Source: Mixta hanseatica
GTDB taxonomy: Bacteria > Pseudomonadota > Gammaproteobacteria > Enterobacterales > Enterobacteriaceae
NCBI RefSeq assembly: GCF_023517775.1
Contig: NZ_CP082904.1
Span: 1,860,001-1,924,000 of the forward strand
Direction: 5' to 3'
Length of the DNA: 64,000 nt
Position numbers and translations under genes: made by a program
In this document: positions 26,015-35,609 of the stretch, piece by piece
Position numbering within the stretch: position 1 is the first letter of the stretch
How the letters are laid out: each line of letters begins with the position of its first letter
Notes under the pieces: model-generated
The model's input: the letters and a program-made list of their open reading frames with translations, nothing else
Told to the model about the DNA's origin: nothing
The model's database searches: none

Positions 26015-27277
26015 CTAGCGAACCTTAGGCAGATCGGAAAAGCGCGTGGTATAAGCCGGAGAGAGCATTTCCCGCTTCATCTGCCAGGGCTTTTCAATAC
26101 CCTGACCGGCAAACCACAGCGCGCCTCGCCGCGACTGATTCAGGCTATCCATTACCTGCATCAGCGCTTCGCTGTTGGCCCGGGGCTGGATCTCATCAAA
26201 CAACCCTGGCTGCGCCACGCCGCGATGATAAAAATCACCGAGTATGATGCCCGCTTTCGCATAGCGCGGCCCGCTCAGCCATATTTTTTCAAATACGCTC
26301 AGCGCCATTTTAATGATGTCGCGCGTGTCGTGAGTGGGAACCTGGCAGGTCATCGATCCCTGGCGGGAGCAATATTCGCCTCCGGTGTCATAACCGCTGG
26401 TACGGAAGAAAACCGTAACACAGCGACAGAACTGGCCCTCTTCGCGCAGTTTCGCCGCGGCCCGTTCGGCAAAAGCGCACAGTGACTGACGCACCTCATC
26501 CTTCGCCGTTACCTTAACCCCGTATGAGCGGCTGCAAACAATTTGCTGCCGGGCAGAGGGTGTCTCTTCCAACGCCAGGCAAGGTTCGCCGCGCAGTTCA
26601 CGTACCGTGCGTTCCAGTACCACGCTGAATTTTTTACGTATCAGATGGGTATCCGCGTTCGCCAGATCCAGCACCGTTTTCATCCCCATGGCATTCAGGC
26701 GTTTGCTGATACGCGAACCCACTCCCCAGACATCGCTGACATTCGCCAGCGCCATCAGTTTCCGCTGGCGTTCGGGATCGGTAAGCACCACCACGCCGTC
26801 CGTCTTACGCCAGCGTTTAGCGGCATAGTTGGCCAGCTTTGCCAGCGTCATGGTGGGCGCAATGCCAACGCCCAGGGTTAAGTGGGTTTCACGCTGTACG
26901 CGGTTGCGTATCTCATGGCCCCACTCCTGCCAACCTACCAGCTTTTCCATGCCTTGCAGAAACAGCCATGCTTCGTCGATGGAATAAACCTCGGTTTTAG
27001 GCGCCATCTCTTCCAAAATAGTCATCACCCGCAGGCTCATGTCAGCATAGAGCGCATAGTTTGATGAAAACACCTGAACGCCGTGCTGCCTGAGAAAATC
27101 GCTAAATTTAAACAGCGGCGCGCCCATCGGGATGCCTAACGCTTTCGCCTCAGCCGAGCGCGAGATAATGCAGCCATCATTGTTAGAGACAACCACCACG
27201 GGTTTGCCCCATAAATCGGGCCGAAAAACGGTCTCTACCGAGGTATAAAAGGAATTAACGTCACAGAGCGCGAACAT
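26015..27277 (-). CDS. umuC: Translesion DNA polymerase V catalytic subunit
   Basis: At 420 residues it has the length and pattern of UmuC: MFALCDVNSFYTSVETVFRP with the first metal-binding Asp, NNDGCIISRSAEAKALGI, YSIDEAWLFL with the catalytic Asp-Glu, and a helix-hairpin-helix and little-finger region. UmuC needs cleaved UmuD as partner for polymerase V activity, but no umuD is upstream; instead a 48-codon frame overlaps the start. A LexA box lies 156 bases before the ATG, so the gene should be SOS-induced. It may rely on a UmuD encoded elsewhere. Confidence 0.92.
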   Translation of the reverse strand: MFALCDVNSFYTSVETVFRPDLWGKPVVVVSNNDGCIISRSAEAKALGIPMGAPLFKFSDFLRQHGVQVFSSNYALYADMSLRVMTILEEMAPKTEVYSIDEAWLFLQGMEKLVGWQEWGHEIRNRVQRETHLTLGVGIAPTMTLAKLANYAAKRWRKTDGVVVLTDPERQRKLMALANVSDVWGVGSRISKRLNAMGMKTVLDLANADTHLIRKKFSVVLERTVRELRGEPCLALEETPSARQQIVCSRSYGVKVTAKDEVRQSLCAFAERAAAKLREEGQFCRCVTVFFRTSGYDTGGEYCSRQGSMTCQVPTHDTRDIIKMALSVFEKIWLSGPRYAKAGIILGDFYHRGVAQPGLFDEIQPRANSEALMQVMDSLNQSRRGALWFAGQGIEKPWQMKREMLSPAYTTRFSDLPKVR

Positions 27278-27407
27278 GGGCCGCTACCGTTTTATGCGCC
27301 CATTCTGCCGGGCAAATATCCGGCGCCTGCCGATCGTCAGGGAAGGGCAGTGTGCAGGGGTTAAGCAGGAAACATCCTGGCGGGCTGATATCGTCCGGTA
27401 ACATCAT
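27261..27407 (-). CDS. Possible 48-residue ORF between LexA box and umuC
   Basis: Two ATG codons at 27407 and 27404 open a 48-codon frame that ends in TGA at 27261, overlapping the umuC start by 17 bases. AGGA stands about ten bases before the first ATG. The product is rich in Pro and has three Cys; I do not recognise it, and it is not UmuD. It occupies the place where umuD usually lies, directly downstream of the LexA box, and could couple translation to umuC. It may also be a chance frame in a long leader. Confidence 0.35.
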   Translation of the reverse strand: MMLPDDISPPGCFLLNPCTLPFPDDRQAPDICPAEWAHKTVAAHVRAL

Positions 27408-27432
27408 TGGCGTTAAGTCCTGTTTTTGATTT

Positions 27433-27452
27433 AACTGTTTATCTATACAGTA
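27433..27452. promoter_or_regulatory. LexA box (SOS operator)
   Basis: AACTGTTTATCTATACAGTA contains CTG-N10-CAG and matches the LexA consensus at 17 of 20 positions. It sits upstream of the umuC unit on the minus strand. Confidence 0.88.
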
Positions 27453-27540
27453 TTGCCGGCAAGCCGGTTAAATCAAGTTAAAACTATTGAACCTTAAAAA
27501 CCACTATGCCGCTAAGCAAATAGCGGCAGCCCGTATCGGA

Positions 27541-28422
27541 TTAGGCTTTTTCCTGCTGGCAATCCAGGAAATGTTTTACTGCGCCCAGCATGCCGGAATC
27601 ATTGCCGTAGGTGGCAGTATCCACCTGTACATCAAGATCAAACCAGGCGAGATGATAATGAAGCTCCTCCAGGAAGCTTTCCCGCTCGGTAATGCCGCCG
27701 CCAAGGAAAATACATTGCGGATTAAATACGTGCGCCAGGTTATAAATGCCGCCGCACAGATCCTGATAGAAATTCGTTACTAACCGGCGGCAAATGGGAT
27801 CGTTGTTATCGTAGCGGGAAAAGATCTCTTCACCGGTAATCTCTTCCTGCTTTTGACCGGTGTGCATGCTGTAGTTTTGCGTCAGGACACGCATGGTGCA
27901 GGTGGTATTCATGGTGTAGTGGCGTACATTTTCGCTGTTCGGCCGCGTACTTAGCAACGAGCCAAACTCGCCGGCGCGGCACTGCTTGCCACGTACCAGC
28001 GCATCGTTACAAAAAATAGCGCCGCCAACCCCGGTACCAATGGTCATCATTAAAAAGTCAGACATCTCCTGCGCTTTACCCAGCCAACGTTCAGCCAGCA
28101 GCGCGCAGTTGGCATCATTTTCTACGCTAACGGGCAGCGAACTTTTCCCACGCAGCCATTCACCAAGATGAAAATCATCAAAATCCCTGATGGCGCCGCC
28201 CATGGCAATATGACCGCTGCGCGGATCGACATAGCCCGGCGTGCTAACGGCAATACCTTCACATTCAGCGTGCTGCTTCAGCCAGGCCTGCACGCCGTCC
28301 AGGATCTCCTTGCCGGAGTGGTTCATAATATCTTTTTTATCCTGGGCGATGATTTCGCCTTTATCGGTAATAATACCCATTTTTAATGAAGTGCCGCCAA
28401 TATCAAACGCTGCTATTTTCAC
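27541..28422 (-). CDS. bglK: ROK family sugar kinase, beta-glucoside kinase-like
   Basis: The 293-residue protein starts MKIAAFDIGGTSLKMG, the ATP phosphate loop of the ROK/ASKHA kinases, and has ENDANCALLAERWLG and MMTIGTGVGGAIF with the catalytic Asp nearby. The Cys cluster that binds zinc in many ROK proteins is absent, as in Klebsiella BglK, whose pattern it follows in several places (ITGEEIFSRYD; IFLGGGIT). BglK phosphorylates cellobiose, gentiobiose and similar glucosides at O6. No beta-glucosidase or porter is adjacent, so the assignment to that substrate class is tentative. Confidence 0.8.
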   Translation of the reverse strand: MKIAAFDIGGTSLKMGIITDKGEIIAQDKKDIMNHSGKEILDGVQAWLKQHAECEGIAVSTPGYVDPRSGHIAMGGAIRDFDDFHLGEWLRGKSSLPVSVENDANCALLAERWLGKAQEMSDFLMMTIGTGVGGAIFCNDALVRGKQCRAGEFGSLLSTRPNSENVRHYTMNTTCTMRVLTQNYSMHTGQKQEEITGEEIFSRYDNNDPICRRLVTNFYQDLCGGIYNLAHVFNPQCIFLGGGITERESFLEELHYHLAWFDLDVQVDTATYGNDSGMLGAVKHFLDCQQEKA

Positions 28423-28809
28423 GTCGTTTTCTCCTTAGGCTTTATTAATGAAAATCAGTATAGCGTAACGCGGGAAAAAGCCGGCGGGCGCGGAAATTAA
28501 CACGTTTATCGTAAAAACCATGCCTCCTGAATAGCGCAGCGAGGATAAATAAAAACGCAGTTTTATCTTACTTAAAAAAATAACAAGCGGCCAGGCGCCT
28601 GTTAACGAAAAATAATGTAAATCTGATGAGTGTAACGGTAAATAAATACTCTGATATATTGACAAGGGCAATGTTGCGCAAATTTAACACCAGGCATAAA
28701 AAGAGCCGCAAGACAGGGCAAACTGGAGCAGGGCAACGATCAAAGGTGTGCGCGGCGGCAGATTCTTTTAAGATAGCCCGCTATCGGTTTTTTTACTGGA
28801 GAAAGTTCA
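28423..28809. other. AT-rich intergenic region
   Basis: 387 bases between divergent genes. A TTTACTGGAGAAAGTTCA ribosome binding site precedes the gene at 28810. I find no supportable ORF, RNA or palindrome of note; the AT-rich left half is probably promoter DNA for the ROK kinase gene. Confidence 0.4.
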
Positions 28810-29304
28810 ATGAGCGCATTCGAAACGCTGTTTAAGCAGGGGAAAAACACCGCAGAGTTTATTGCGACCGGCACGCCGGAACAGATCGCCGACCTGCAGC
28901 GCTGGCAGGCAATGCTGGAAAGCCAGACTGAGGCGCTGGAAAAGGCGCTGGCGCCTGCGCAAGGGGTGGAAGGCCAGTTCCGGCTGCTGGTGGCCGCAGA
29001 GATGTGGTGCCCGGACTGTCATCGCAATATTCCGCCAATGGCGCTGCTGTGCCAGCGTCTGCCCAATATCGACATGGCCATTATTACCCGTGACGAAGCC
29101 GCACCTTTTATCGAGCTGCTGGGCGTGGATAAGGTAAAAATTCCGATGGCGGTGGTGCTGGATAACGCTTTTACGCCGTTAGGCGCCTTTATTGAACGTC
29201 CCGCCTCGGTGGTCAACGGCGATGCGCAGCAGCTGAAGGCCTATCGCCGCGGCGAGCGGTTAACGGAAACCATCAGTGATATCAGCGCGATAATTGCGGC
29301 GTAA
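28810..29304 (+). CDS. Thioredoxin family protein with CPDC motif
   Basis: The 164-residue protein has a helical N-terminal extension of about 55 residues and then a thioredoxin-like domain, with AAEMWCPDCHRNIPPMA holding the Cys-Pro-Asp-Cys active centre and KIPMAVVLDN the cis-Pro loop. It has no signal peptide and so is cytoplasmic. Family members of this type are often called thioredoxin family proteins without known partner. It is followed at 118 bases by the YahK-type reductase on the same strand. Confidence 0.82.
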   Translation: MSAFETLFKQGKNTAEFIATGTPEQIADLQRWQAMLESQTEALEKALAPAQGVEGQFRLLVAAEMWCPDCHRNIPPMALLCQRLPNIDMAIITRDEAAPFIELLGVDKVKIPMAVVLDNAFTPLGAFIERPASVVNGDAQQLKAYRRGERLTETISDISAIIAA

Positions 29305-29421
29305 AAGATGTCGGATAGGCTAACTGTTTGAAAAATAACCGCGGCATAAAGTGGAAAGTCAGCGGCGACGGGGCTTTGCTACACTCACTGCTGGATCCCA
29401 AACGCAATCTGAGGTGAATGA

Positions 29422-30438
29422 GTGAAAATTAAGAGCTATGCAGCGATGGAAGCCGGTAAGGCTTTAGAACTCTATGAATATGAAGCGGAATCGCTGAGCG
29501 CCGAAGATGTTGAAGTCGAAGTAGAATATTGTGGTGTTTGTCATTCTGATTTGTCGATGATCGATAACGAATGGGGCATTTCGCAATATCCCGTGATCGC
29601 CGGTCACGAAGTGATTGGGCGCGTTGCTGCGTTGGGCGAGGCGGCAAAAAATAAAGGTCTGTCCATTGGCCAACGCGTGGGCATTGGCTGGACGGCGAAA
29701 AGCTGTGAACACTGCGACGCCTGTATTACCGGCGATCAGGTAAACTGCCTGAACGGCAGCGTGCCGACCATCGCTAATAAAGGCGGCTTTGCTGAAAAGC
29801 TGCGCGCGAACTGGCAATGGGTTATTCCGCTGCCGGAGAAACTGGATCCGGCCTCTGCTGGTCCACTGCTGTGCGGCGGGATTACCGTTTTCAAACCGCT
29901 GCTGATGCATAACATCACCGCGACCAGCCGCGTAGGGGTGATCGGTATCGGTGGTCTGGGGCATATCGCGATTAAAATCCTGCATGCGATGGGTGCGGAA
30001 GTCACCGCATTCAGCTCAACGCCGGATAAAAAACAGTCGATTCTGGATATGGGCGCCGACCACGTTGTCAACAGCCGCGACCCGGAAGCGCTGACAAAAC
30101 TGGCGGGTCAGTTTGATCTGATCCTTAGCACTGTTGCGGTGGATCTCGACTGGCAGCCGTACTTCGCGGCGCTGGCGCCGCGCGGCAAATTCCATACCGT
30201 TGGCGCAGTAATGAAACCTTTCGACGTCCCGGCGTTCAGCCTGATTCTGGGCGACCGCGCGGTAACCGGTTCCTCCACCGGTTCGCCGGGCCAGCTGCGT
30301 ACGCTGCTGAAGCTGGCGTCGCGCACCGATATCGCGCCGAAAGTAGAATTCTTCCCGATGTCGAAAATCAATGACGCGCTGGATCACGTGCGTGCCGGTA
30401 AGGCTAATTACCGTGTGGTACTGAAAGCGGATTTCTGA
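29422..30438 (+). CDS. yahK: Zinc-dependent alcohol dehydrogenase / aldehyde reductase, YahK-like
   Basis: A 338-residue member of the cinnamyl-alcohol dehydrogenase branch. [10 protein letters not shown] and AGHEVIGRV carry the catalytic-zinc Cys and His-Glu, [15 protein letters not shown] the four Cys of structural zinc, and [12 protein letters not shown] the NADP loop. YahK reduces a broad range of aldehydes with NADPH. Translation starts at GTG 29422 behind GAGGTGA; the ATG two bases earlier leads to a stop within four codons. A strong terminator follows at 30467. Confidence 0.88.
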   Translation: MKIKSYAAMEAGKALELYEYEAESLSAEDVEVEVEYCGVCHSDLSMIDNEWGISQYPVIAGHEVIGRVAALGEAAKNKGLSIGQRVGIGWTAKSCEHCDACITGDQVNCLNGSVPTIANKGGFAEKLRANWQWVIPLPEKLDPASAGPLLCGGITVFKPLLMHNITATSRVGVIGIGGLGHIAIKILHAMGAEVTAFSSTPDKKQSILDMGADHVVNSRDPEALTKLAGQFDLILSTVAVDLDWQPYFAALAPRGKFHTVGAVMKPFDVPAFSLILGDRAVTGSSTGSPGQLRTLLKLASRTDIAPKVEFFPMSKINDALDHVRAGKANYRVVLKADF

Positions 30439-30466
30439 TTAACGCGAAGCGGGCACAGATAAGTCG

Positions 30467-30494
30467 GGCGGCGAGCGATCTCGCCGCCTTTTTT
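30467..30494. terminator. Rho-independent terminator
   Basis: GGCGGCGAG (30467-30475) and CTCGCCGCC (30480-30488) form a nine-base GC stem with a four-base loop, followed by TTTTTT. It ends the yahK transcript. Confidence 0.92.
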
Positions 30495-30498
30495 ATCT

Positions 30499-31947
30499 TC
30501 AGGATTCGGTGGTGGTTTGCCAGGCCTGGCGCGCCCGCGCCTGACGGCGGCGCAGCGTCAGCCGCCAGAACACCGCCAGCAGAATAAACCAGATCGGCAT
30601 AGCGCACAGCGCCGCCCGCGTATCCGCATCGAAAACCATAATCACCAGCGAAAACAGAAAAAACAGCAGGCTTAGCCAGCACATCACTCTGCCGCCCGGC
30701 ATTTTAAACGTTGACTGCTGATGTAGATCCGGCCGACGTTGACGGTAAACCAGATACGCCACCAGAATCATGCCCCAGCTGTAAATCACCAGAATCGCCG
30801 CCAGCGTAGAAACAATGGTAAATAGCGTCATGACATTAGGCATCAAAAACAGCAGCAGCGTGCCGCTCAGCATACAGAAGCAGGAAAACAACAGGCTACG
30901 CACCGGTATCGCCGTTACGCGCGACAGCATGCGAAACTGGCGATGCGCATGTTTCTCAACCGACAAACCGTACAGCATGCGCGTGCTGGAATAGACGCCG
31001 CTGTTGGCAGAGGACATGGCGGAGGTCAGCGCGACAAAGTTGATCAGCGCGGCGGCGGCGGGCAGGCCCGCTTTATCGAAGAGCGTAACAAACGGGCTGG
31101 TTTCCGGCGAAACATGCTGCCAGGAGGTCACGGCAATAATCACCACCATCGACAGGACATAAAAAATAATAATGCGTAGCGGAATCGCCCGGATGGCGCG
31201 CGGCAGGATCTTATCCGGCGTTTTGGTTTCCGCCGTCATGGTGCCAAGCAGTTCAATGCCGGTATAGGAAAAAATGGCGATCTGAAAGCCGGCGAAAAAG
31301 CCGACCACGCCGTGCGGCATAAACACCGCTGGATCGGTCAGGTTATCCATCGAGGCGCGTACGCCGTCGGGCGACGTCCAGCCAATGGCAATCATCCACA
31401 GACCGGTCAGGATCAGCGCGATAATAGCGATTATCTTGATGATGGCGAACCAGAACTCCGCTTCGCCAAACATTTTTACCGACAGCAGATTAAAGACCAA
31501 CAGCAGCGCCAGCGCGAACAGCGCCGGGATCCACGGCGACAGCGTCGGCAGCCAGTACTGCACATAGCCACCGCACACCACCACATCGGCGATACAGGTA
31601 ACCACCCAGCTTAGCCAGTATGACCAGCCAAGAAAAAAGCTCGCTTTTGGTCCCAGATAATCTGAAACGAAATCGGCAAAGGAACGGTAATCCAGCCGGG
31701 TTAGCAGCGCTTCGCCCATCGCCCGCATCACCATATACATAAAAAAGCCGACCACGATATAGGTAATCAGAATAGAGGTGCCGGAAACGGCGATGGTTTT
31801 ACCGGCGCCCATAAACAGGCCGGTGCCGATTGCGCCACCCAGAGAAATTAACTGGATATGCCGTTCGCTCAGGCCGCGTTGCAGCTTCTGCGGCGCGCTT
31901 TGCTCACTTTCTGGTCGTCGCGATCGCGGTGGGTGTTTTACGGTCAT
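30499..31947 (-). CDS. cycA: Amino acid permease of the CycA type
   Basis: The 482-residue protein has twelve membrane helices and follows E. coli CycA (D-serine, D-alanine, glycine permease) through its length: RHIQLISLGGAIGTGLFMG at the substrate site, MRAMGEALL, GFFAGFQIAIFSYTGIEL, and YKMP-like FKMPGGRVMCW near the end. The ATG at 31947 has AGAGGAGA in front; the frame runs 30 codons further without support. Divergent from glutamate dehydrogenase. It may be a second, paralogous permease rather than the orthologue, since CycA normally sits elsewhere in enterobacteria. Confidence 0.85.
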   Translation of the reverse strand: MTVKHPPRSRRPESEQSAPQKLQRGLSERHIQLISLGGAIGTGLFMGAGKTIAVSGTSILITYIVVGFFMYMVMRAMGEALLTRLDYRSFADFVSDYLGPKASFFLGWSYWLSWVVTCIADVVVCGGYVQYWLPTLSPWIPALFALALLLVFNLLSVKMFGEAEFWFAIIKIIAIIALILTGLWMIAIGWTSPDGVRASMDNLTDPAVFMPHGVVGFFAGFQIAIFSYTGIELLGTMTAETKTPDKILPRAIRAIPLRIIIFYVLSMVVIIAVTSWQHVSPETSPFVTLFDKAGLPAAAALINFVALTSAMSSANSGVYSSTRMLYGLSVEKHAHRQFRMLSRVTAIPVRSLLFSCFCMLSGTLLLFLMPNVMTLFTIVSTLAAILVIYSWGMILVAYLVYRQRRPDLHQQSTFKMPGGRVMCWLSLLFFLFSLVIMVFDADTRAALCAMPIWFILLAVFWRLTLRRRQARARQAWQTTTES

Positions 31948-32509
31948 GGCTTCTCCTCTTATAACGGCTGACCATGAAAAAAACCGGATTTCGGGCAAAC
32001 ACGCCCCCTCCCCGTGATAGACAGGGATCAGGCGCAACAGCGCGCCAGGAGCAGGGCGGGTTGTCCGGATAATGGACGATATTCAGCGGACTACGGGCGG
32101 CTTCATTTCCAACAAATTGAAAAGAAAGCGATTTCTGATTCGGCGAAGAATCAGCCGGTACAACAGTAGCTGGCGGGTTAATGCTGGCTGGCGAATTTTA
32201 CATTGTCAACTCTGTAAAATAACGAAAATTTAACTTTTTGATCGCTTTCAACTTTCTGAAAATTCAGGAAAAATCTTTTTTATGCATAAAAAGTGCATAA
32301 ATCATGCATAAAAACGGCACGCTTATGGCCTGCCATAAAAGTAACTAATTATTCATCTCTGTTGCGATTGCTTTACGCAAAAACAATTTTTTCCCTCAGA
32401 CGGAAAAATTCATCGGCGATAATTAGTGGTAAATTCATCAGCGCATAGTGATATGCAGGTCATTTCCACGGTTTAACAATATAAATAACTTTGTTCAAAA
32501 AGGTTTGTT
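31948..32509. promoter_or_regulatory. Divergent control region, permease / glutamate dehydrogenase
   Basis: The 562 bases contain no supportable ORF and become very AT-rich. Two structures stand out. ATTTTACA (32195-32202) and TGTAAAAT (32213-32220) are perfect eight-base arms with ten bases between. TGCATAAA occurs three times at 32283, 32294 and 32305, exactly 11 bases apart, about one helical turn. The latter could be ArgR-type half sites, which often read TGCATAAA; this is inference. Confidence 0.55.
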
Positions 32510-33784
32510 ATGGAAAAGCTATCTTACGCGTCAGAAAGCGGTACATCGGCCTGGAACACCTACCTTCAGCAAATCGATCGCGTTGCCCCTTATCTGGGTG
32601 ATTTATCGCGCTGGATTGATACGCTGCGCCATCCGAAACGTGCCCTGATCGTTGATATTCCCCTACAGATGGATGACGGAACCATCCGCCATTTTGAAGG
32701 TTTTCGTGTTCAGCACAATCTTTCCCGCGGTCCAGGTAAGGGCGGTATTCGTTACCATCCTGACGTGGACCTGAATGAAGTCATGGCGCTCTCTGCCTGG
32801 ATGACGATCAAATGCGCCGCGGTAAACCTGCCTTACGGCGGGGCGAAAGGCGGCATTCGCGTCGATCCTTTTTCACTGTCAGAAGGCGAGCTGGAACGCT
32901 TAACGCGCCGCTATACCAGCGAAATCGGCCTGATTATCGGGCCGCAGCGCGACATCCCGGCGCCGGACGTCGGCACCAACGGCAAAGTGATGGCGTGGAT
33001 GATGGATACCTATTCCATGAACCACGGCACCACCATTACCGGCGTGGTTACCGGCAAACCGATTCACCTGGGCGGCTCGCTGGGCCGCGAAAAAGCGACC
33101 GGGCGCGGCGTGTTTGTCACGGGTCGTGAAGTGGCGGGGCGTGCCGGTATTGAGATCGAAGGCGCTAAAATCGCCGTGCAGGGCTTTGGTAACGTCGGCA
33201 GCGAAGCCGCTCGCCTGTTTGCTGAAGCGGGCGCGCGCGTGGTGGTGATCCAGGATCATACCGCCACGCTGTTTAACGCCGACGGCATTGATCTGCAGGC
33301 GCTTAGCGCATGGCAGAACAGCCACAAACAGATTGCCGGTTTCCCCGGCGCCCGCAAAATCGATAGCGAAGAGTTCTGGACCACGCAGATGGATATTCTG
33401 ATCCCGGCGGCGCTGGAAGGGCAGATTACGCGTGAACGCGCCGAGAAGCTCAGCTGTAAGCTGGTGCTGGAAGGGGCGAACGGCCCAACCTATCCCGATG
33501 CCGACGATATCCTGAAAGCGCGGGGCATTACCGTGGTGCCAGATGTGATCTGTAACGCCGGCGGGGTAACGGTCAGCTACTTTGAGTGGGTACAGGATAT
33601 GGCCAGCTTCTTCTGGAGCGAAGAGGAGATCAACGCGCGGATGGACAAGATTATGACCGAAGCGATGGTGCATGTCTGGGATAAAGCGATTGAGAAAAGC
33701 TGTACGCTGCGTACTGCTGCCTATATCGTCGCCTGTGAACGCATCCTGATGGCGCGTAAAGATCGCGGTATCTATCCAGGCTAA
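32510..33784 (+). CDS. Glu/Leu/Phe/Val dehydrogenase, catabolic glutamate dehydrogenase type
   Basis: The 424-residue protein is in the short hexameric GDH group (GudB/RocG-like), not the enterobacterial NADPH-linked GdhA of about 447 residues. RGPGKGGIR at 73-81 and PYGGAKGG at 108-115 hold the substrate Lys residues (77 and 113), PAPDVGTN has the catalytic Asp153, and [13 protein letters not shown] is the cofactor loop. It interconverts glutamate and 2-oxoglutarate plus ammonium. The divergent amino acid permease suggests a joint role in amino acid catabolism. Confidence 0.92.
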   Translation: MEKLSYASESGTSAWNTYLQQIDRVAPYLGDLSRWIDTLRHPKRALIVDIPLQMDDGTIRHFEGFRVQHNLSRGPGKGGIRYHPDVDLNEVMALSAWMTIKCAAVNLPYGGAKGGIRVDPFSLSEGELERLTRRYTSEIGLIIGPQRDIPAPDVGTNGKVMAWMMDTYSMNHGTTITGVVTGKPIHLGGSLGREKATGRGVFVTGREVAGRAGIEIEGAKIAVQGFGNVGSEAARLFAEAGARVVVIQDHTATLFNADGIDLQALSAWQNSHKQIAGFPGARKIDSEEFWTTQMDILIPAALEGQITRERAEKLSCKLVLEGANGPTYPDADDILKARGITVVPDVICNAGGVTVSYFEWVQDMASFFWSEEEINARMDKIMTEAMVHVWDKAIEKSCTLRTAAYIVACERILMARKDRGIYPG

Positions 33785-33821
33785 GCGGCCATTGCGACGC
33801 GCTGTCGCTATTACGGCGCCA

Positions 33822-33844
33822 GGCCCGTCAGTTTCTGACGGGCC
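33822..33844. terminator. Hairpin after glutamate dehydrogenase
   Basis: GGCCCGTCAG and CTGACGGGCC pair perfectly over ten bases around TTT, between two convergent genes. There is no T run, so it may stabilise the transcript end rather than terminate alone. Confidence 0.6.
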
Positions 33845-33859
33845 AGTTATGCGCATCAG

Positions 33860-34114
33860 TCAGCTGCTTTGGCTGGTGCGTTTCCGATTCTGTTTAGCGT
33901 ATTTGCGTCCTGCCCTGGCGCGGCTCAGGGCGTGGGCGAACAGCACCACATCCTCACGCAGCCAGAGCCGAACGGAAAGCGGGGCGTGATTCAATGCCTC
34001 AGGCAGCGATACGCCGTCGATGGCGCCGCGATTACAGATAGCGCGAATCAAATCGCTCTCGTTGACACCCGCATACCGGGCAAACTCCGGGGCGGTTAAA
34101 TGATGGCGACTCAT
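33860..34114 (-). CDS. Small basic protein, possible DNA-binding
   Basis: 84 residues, starting MSRHHLTAPEFARYAGVNESDL behind a strong AAGGAGA site. The first 30 residues resemble an excisionase- or MerR-like helix-turn-helix start (LTAPEFARYAGV), and the C terminus is Arg/Lys-rich. I do not recognise a named family. No phage or integrase gene is near, so it is not obviously part of a mobile element. Confidence 0.6.
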   Translation of the reverse strand: MSRHHLTAPEFARYAGVNESDLIRAICNRGAIDGVSLPEALNHAPLSVRLWLREDVVLFAHALSRARAGRKYAKQNRKRTSQSS

Positions 34115-34352
34115 ACTTTCTCCTTAAGCCAGCTTCGGTCAATGGTTAATAAAATTTAGCTTAAGGTTATTTTTTATCCTTTTTACTGCCAGTATTATTG
34201 ATCCACGTCAGGAAGTATCGCACTCAAAGGTAAAGATTCCTTTAGCGTTTCGCTTGTTGAAACAGCGGGTTAACAGAAAGAAAGGCGCGTCAGGGCGAAG
34301 AAGAGCGTTGCGCTGAAATAGCGGGGAAACCTGATAAGTCGCTGTTGTCGCT

Positions 34353-34676
34353 TCAGGTTATCTGTAGGATCGCGCCAGGCGCTTTTAACATCTGGAACAG
34401 CTGCTGCTGGCTGGCATCCGTGACCTCCTGCGTTTCCCAGCCGTGTCGCCAGGTTAGATGATGGATATGTCCCAGTTGGCGCCACAGCGTGATAGCAGAG
34501 GCGGCCAGCGAGCAGCTCTCGTCGCTCTGCAGGCATTCAAAGGTGGTGTGGCTCTCCTCATCCAGCGCGTTAATAAAAACGTGCGTGGCCGCTGCAGGGA
34601 TCACCGCCCGCAAATCCTCCAGCATATCAGCGCTGACGGGAGCGGAAAGACGCAGGATAAATGTCGTTGAACTCAC
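34353..34676 (-). CDS. Hypothetical protein, 107 residues
   Basis: I do not recognise this product. GTG at 34676 with AGAGAGG five bases upstream gives a protein beginning MSSTTFILRLSAPVSADMLED; the frame is open to 34769 but no start there has a ribosome binding site. The sequence looks like a small soluble alpha/beta protein, with a His-rich stretch (QLGHIHHLTWRHGW) around residue 70. It stands alone between convergent and co-directional small genes. Confidence 0.55.
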   Translation of the reverse strand: MSSTTFILRLSAPVSADMLEDLRAVIPAAATHVFINALDEESHTTFECLQSDESCSLAASAITLWRQLGHIHHLTWRHGWETQEVTDASQQQLFQMLKAPGAILQIT

Positions 34677-34820
34677 GTTTACCTCTCTGATGGCTGTACT
34701 GTTATCAGAATGGTACGACAAGAAGCAAAAGCCGGCGCGCTTTTTCTGGTAGGCGACCTTTGCTAACAACGGGCAGGGGAGCAGGAAACGATCAGCCCTG
34801 GCGGAACAGGGCTGAACGAT

Positions 34821-35408
34821 TTATTTCGCCGCGTAGGCTTCGGTAGAGATAGTCAGCGTGATTTCATCGCTCACGGCAGGAATATACTGCTTCAGATTAA
34901 AGTCGGAGCGTTTTACCGTCGCCGTGGCGTCAAAGCCAATCGCCTGCTTCTTCATCATTGGATGCTCGCCCTGTTTATTCAGCGTAGCGTGCAGGGTAAC
35001 CGGACGGGTCACGCCTTTGAGCGTCAGGTCGCCCTGCACATCGTAGCGCTGGTTGCCTTTGCTGATAACGCGGGTGCTGCGGAAAGTGGCCGTTGGGTAA
35101 GTGCCGGTATTGAAATACTGATCGCCTTTAAATTCGGTGGTGAGCGCCTCAACGTGCGTATCGATATGGGTTAACGGCAGCGTCACCTCAACCTTTGAGG
35201 CTTCCGGGTTGACGCTATCAAAAACCAGCGTGCCGCTGGTGCCGGAAATATCCGCGGTCGGATGAGAAAAACCAAAATGCGACCAGCTCATCACCACCGA
35301 GGTATGCTCCGGATTCAGCTGGTAGGTCTGCGCTTCAGCGTGGCTGAACTGCGTCCAAAGGCCCAGGCTTAATACCAGCGGCGTGGCAATTTTCTTCATG
35401 CTCAACAT
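34821..35408 (-). CDS. yceI: YceI family periplasmic protein
   Basis: A signal peptide of about 24 residues (LSLGLWTQFSHAEA) precedes the YceI lipocalin-like domain: YQLNPEHTSVVMSWSHFGFS, then GDLTLKGVTRPVTL and FNLKQYIP. YceI proteins bind isoprenoid-type lipids in a hydrophobic barrel in the periplasm and respond to osmotic or pH stress. ATG at 35408 has AGGA eight bases upstream; ATG 35399 is the alternative, and the longer frame to 35516 is unsupported. The protein is 195 residues, normal for the family. Confidence 0.9.
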   Translation of the reverse strand: MLSMKKIATPLVLSLGLWTQFSHAEAQTYQLNPEHTSVVMSWSHFGFSHPTADISGTSGTLVFDSVNPEASKVEVTLPLTHIDTHVEALTTEFKGDQYFNTGTYPTATFRSTRVISKGNQRYDVQGDLTLKGVTRPVTLHATLNKQGEHPMMKKQAIGFDATATVKRSDFNLKQYIPAVSDEITLTISTEAYAAK

Positions 35409-35535
35409 AACGACAATCCTGCAGTCACTAAAAAGGAATTTAAGTGTGGTCGCTGACGGCAAGAATCGAAAGCAAAGATAATTGTTTTTGTTTTTCAAAT
35501 AATTTGAAGGAAACAAGGCGGCAGGTAAGACGGGA

Positions 35536-35561
35536 TAAAAAGACCCGCTGTCGACGGGTCT
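35536..35561 (-). terminator. Rho-independent terminator, minus strand
   Basis: AGACCCG (35541-35547) and CGGGTCT (35555-35561) form a seven-base stem followed on the minus strand by TTTTT. It ends the transcript of the small lipoprotein gene at 35610. Confidence 0.75.
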
Positions 35562-35609
35562 GAAAACAGTTGAAGCGCATTTCGGCCCTTTAGATTAAGG
35601 CGCGGATAA

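Noticed and set aside
32900..33856. 318-codon frame opposite the glutamate dehydrogenase
   Set aside because: Shadow frame of a GC-rich gene with strong codon bias; no ribosome binding site or family pattern.
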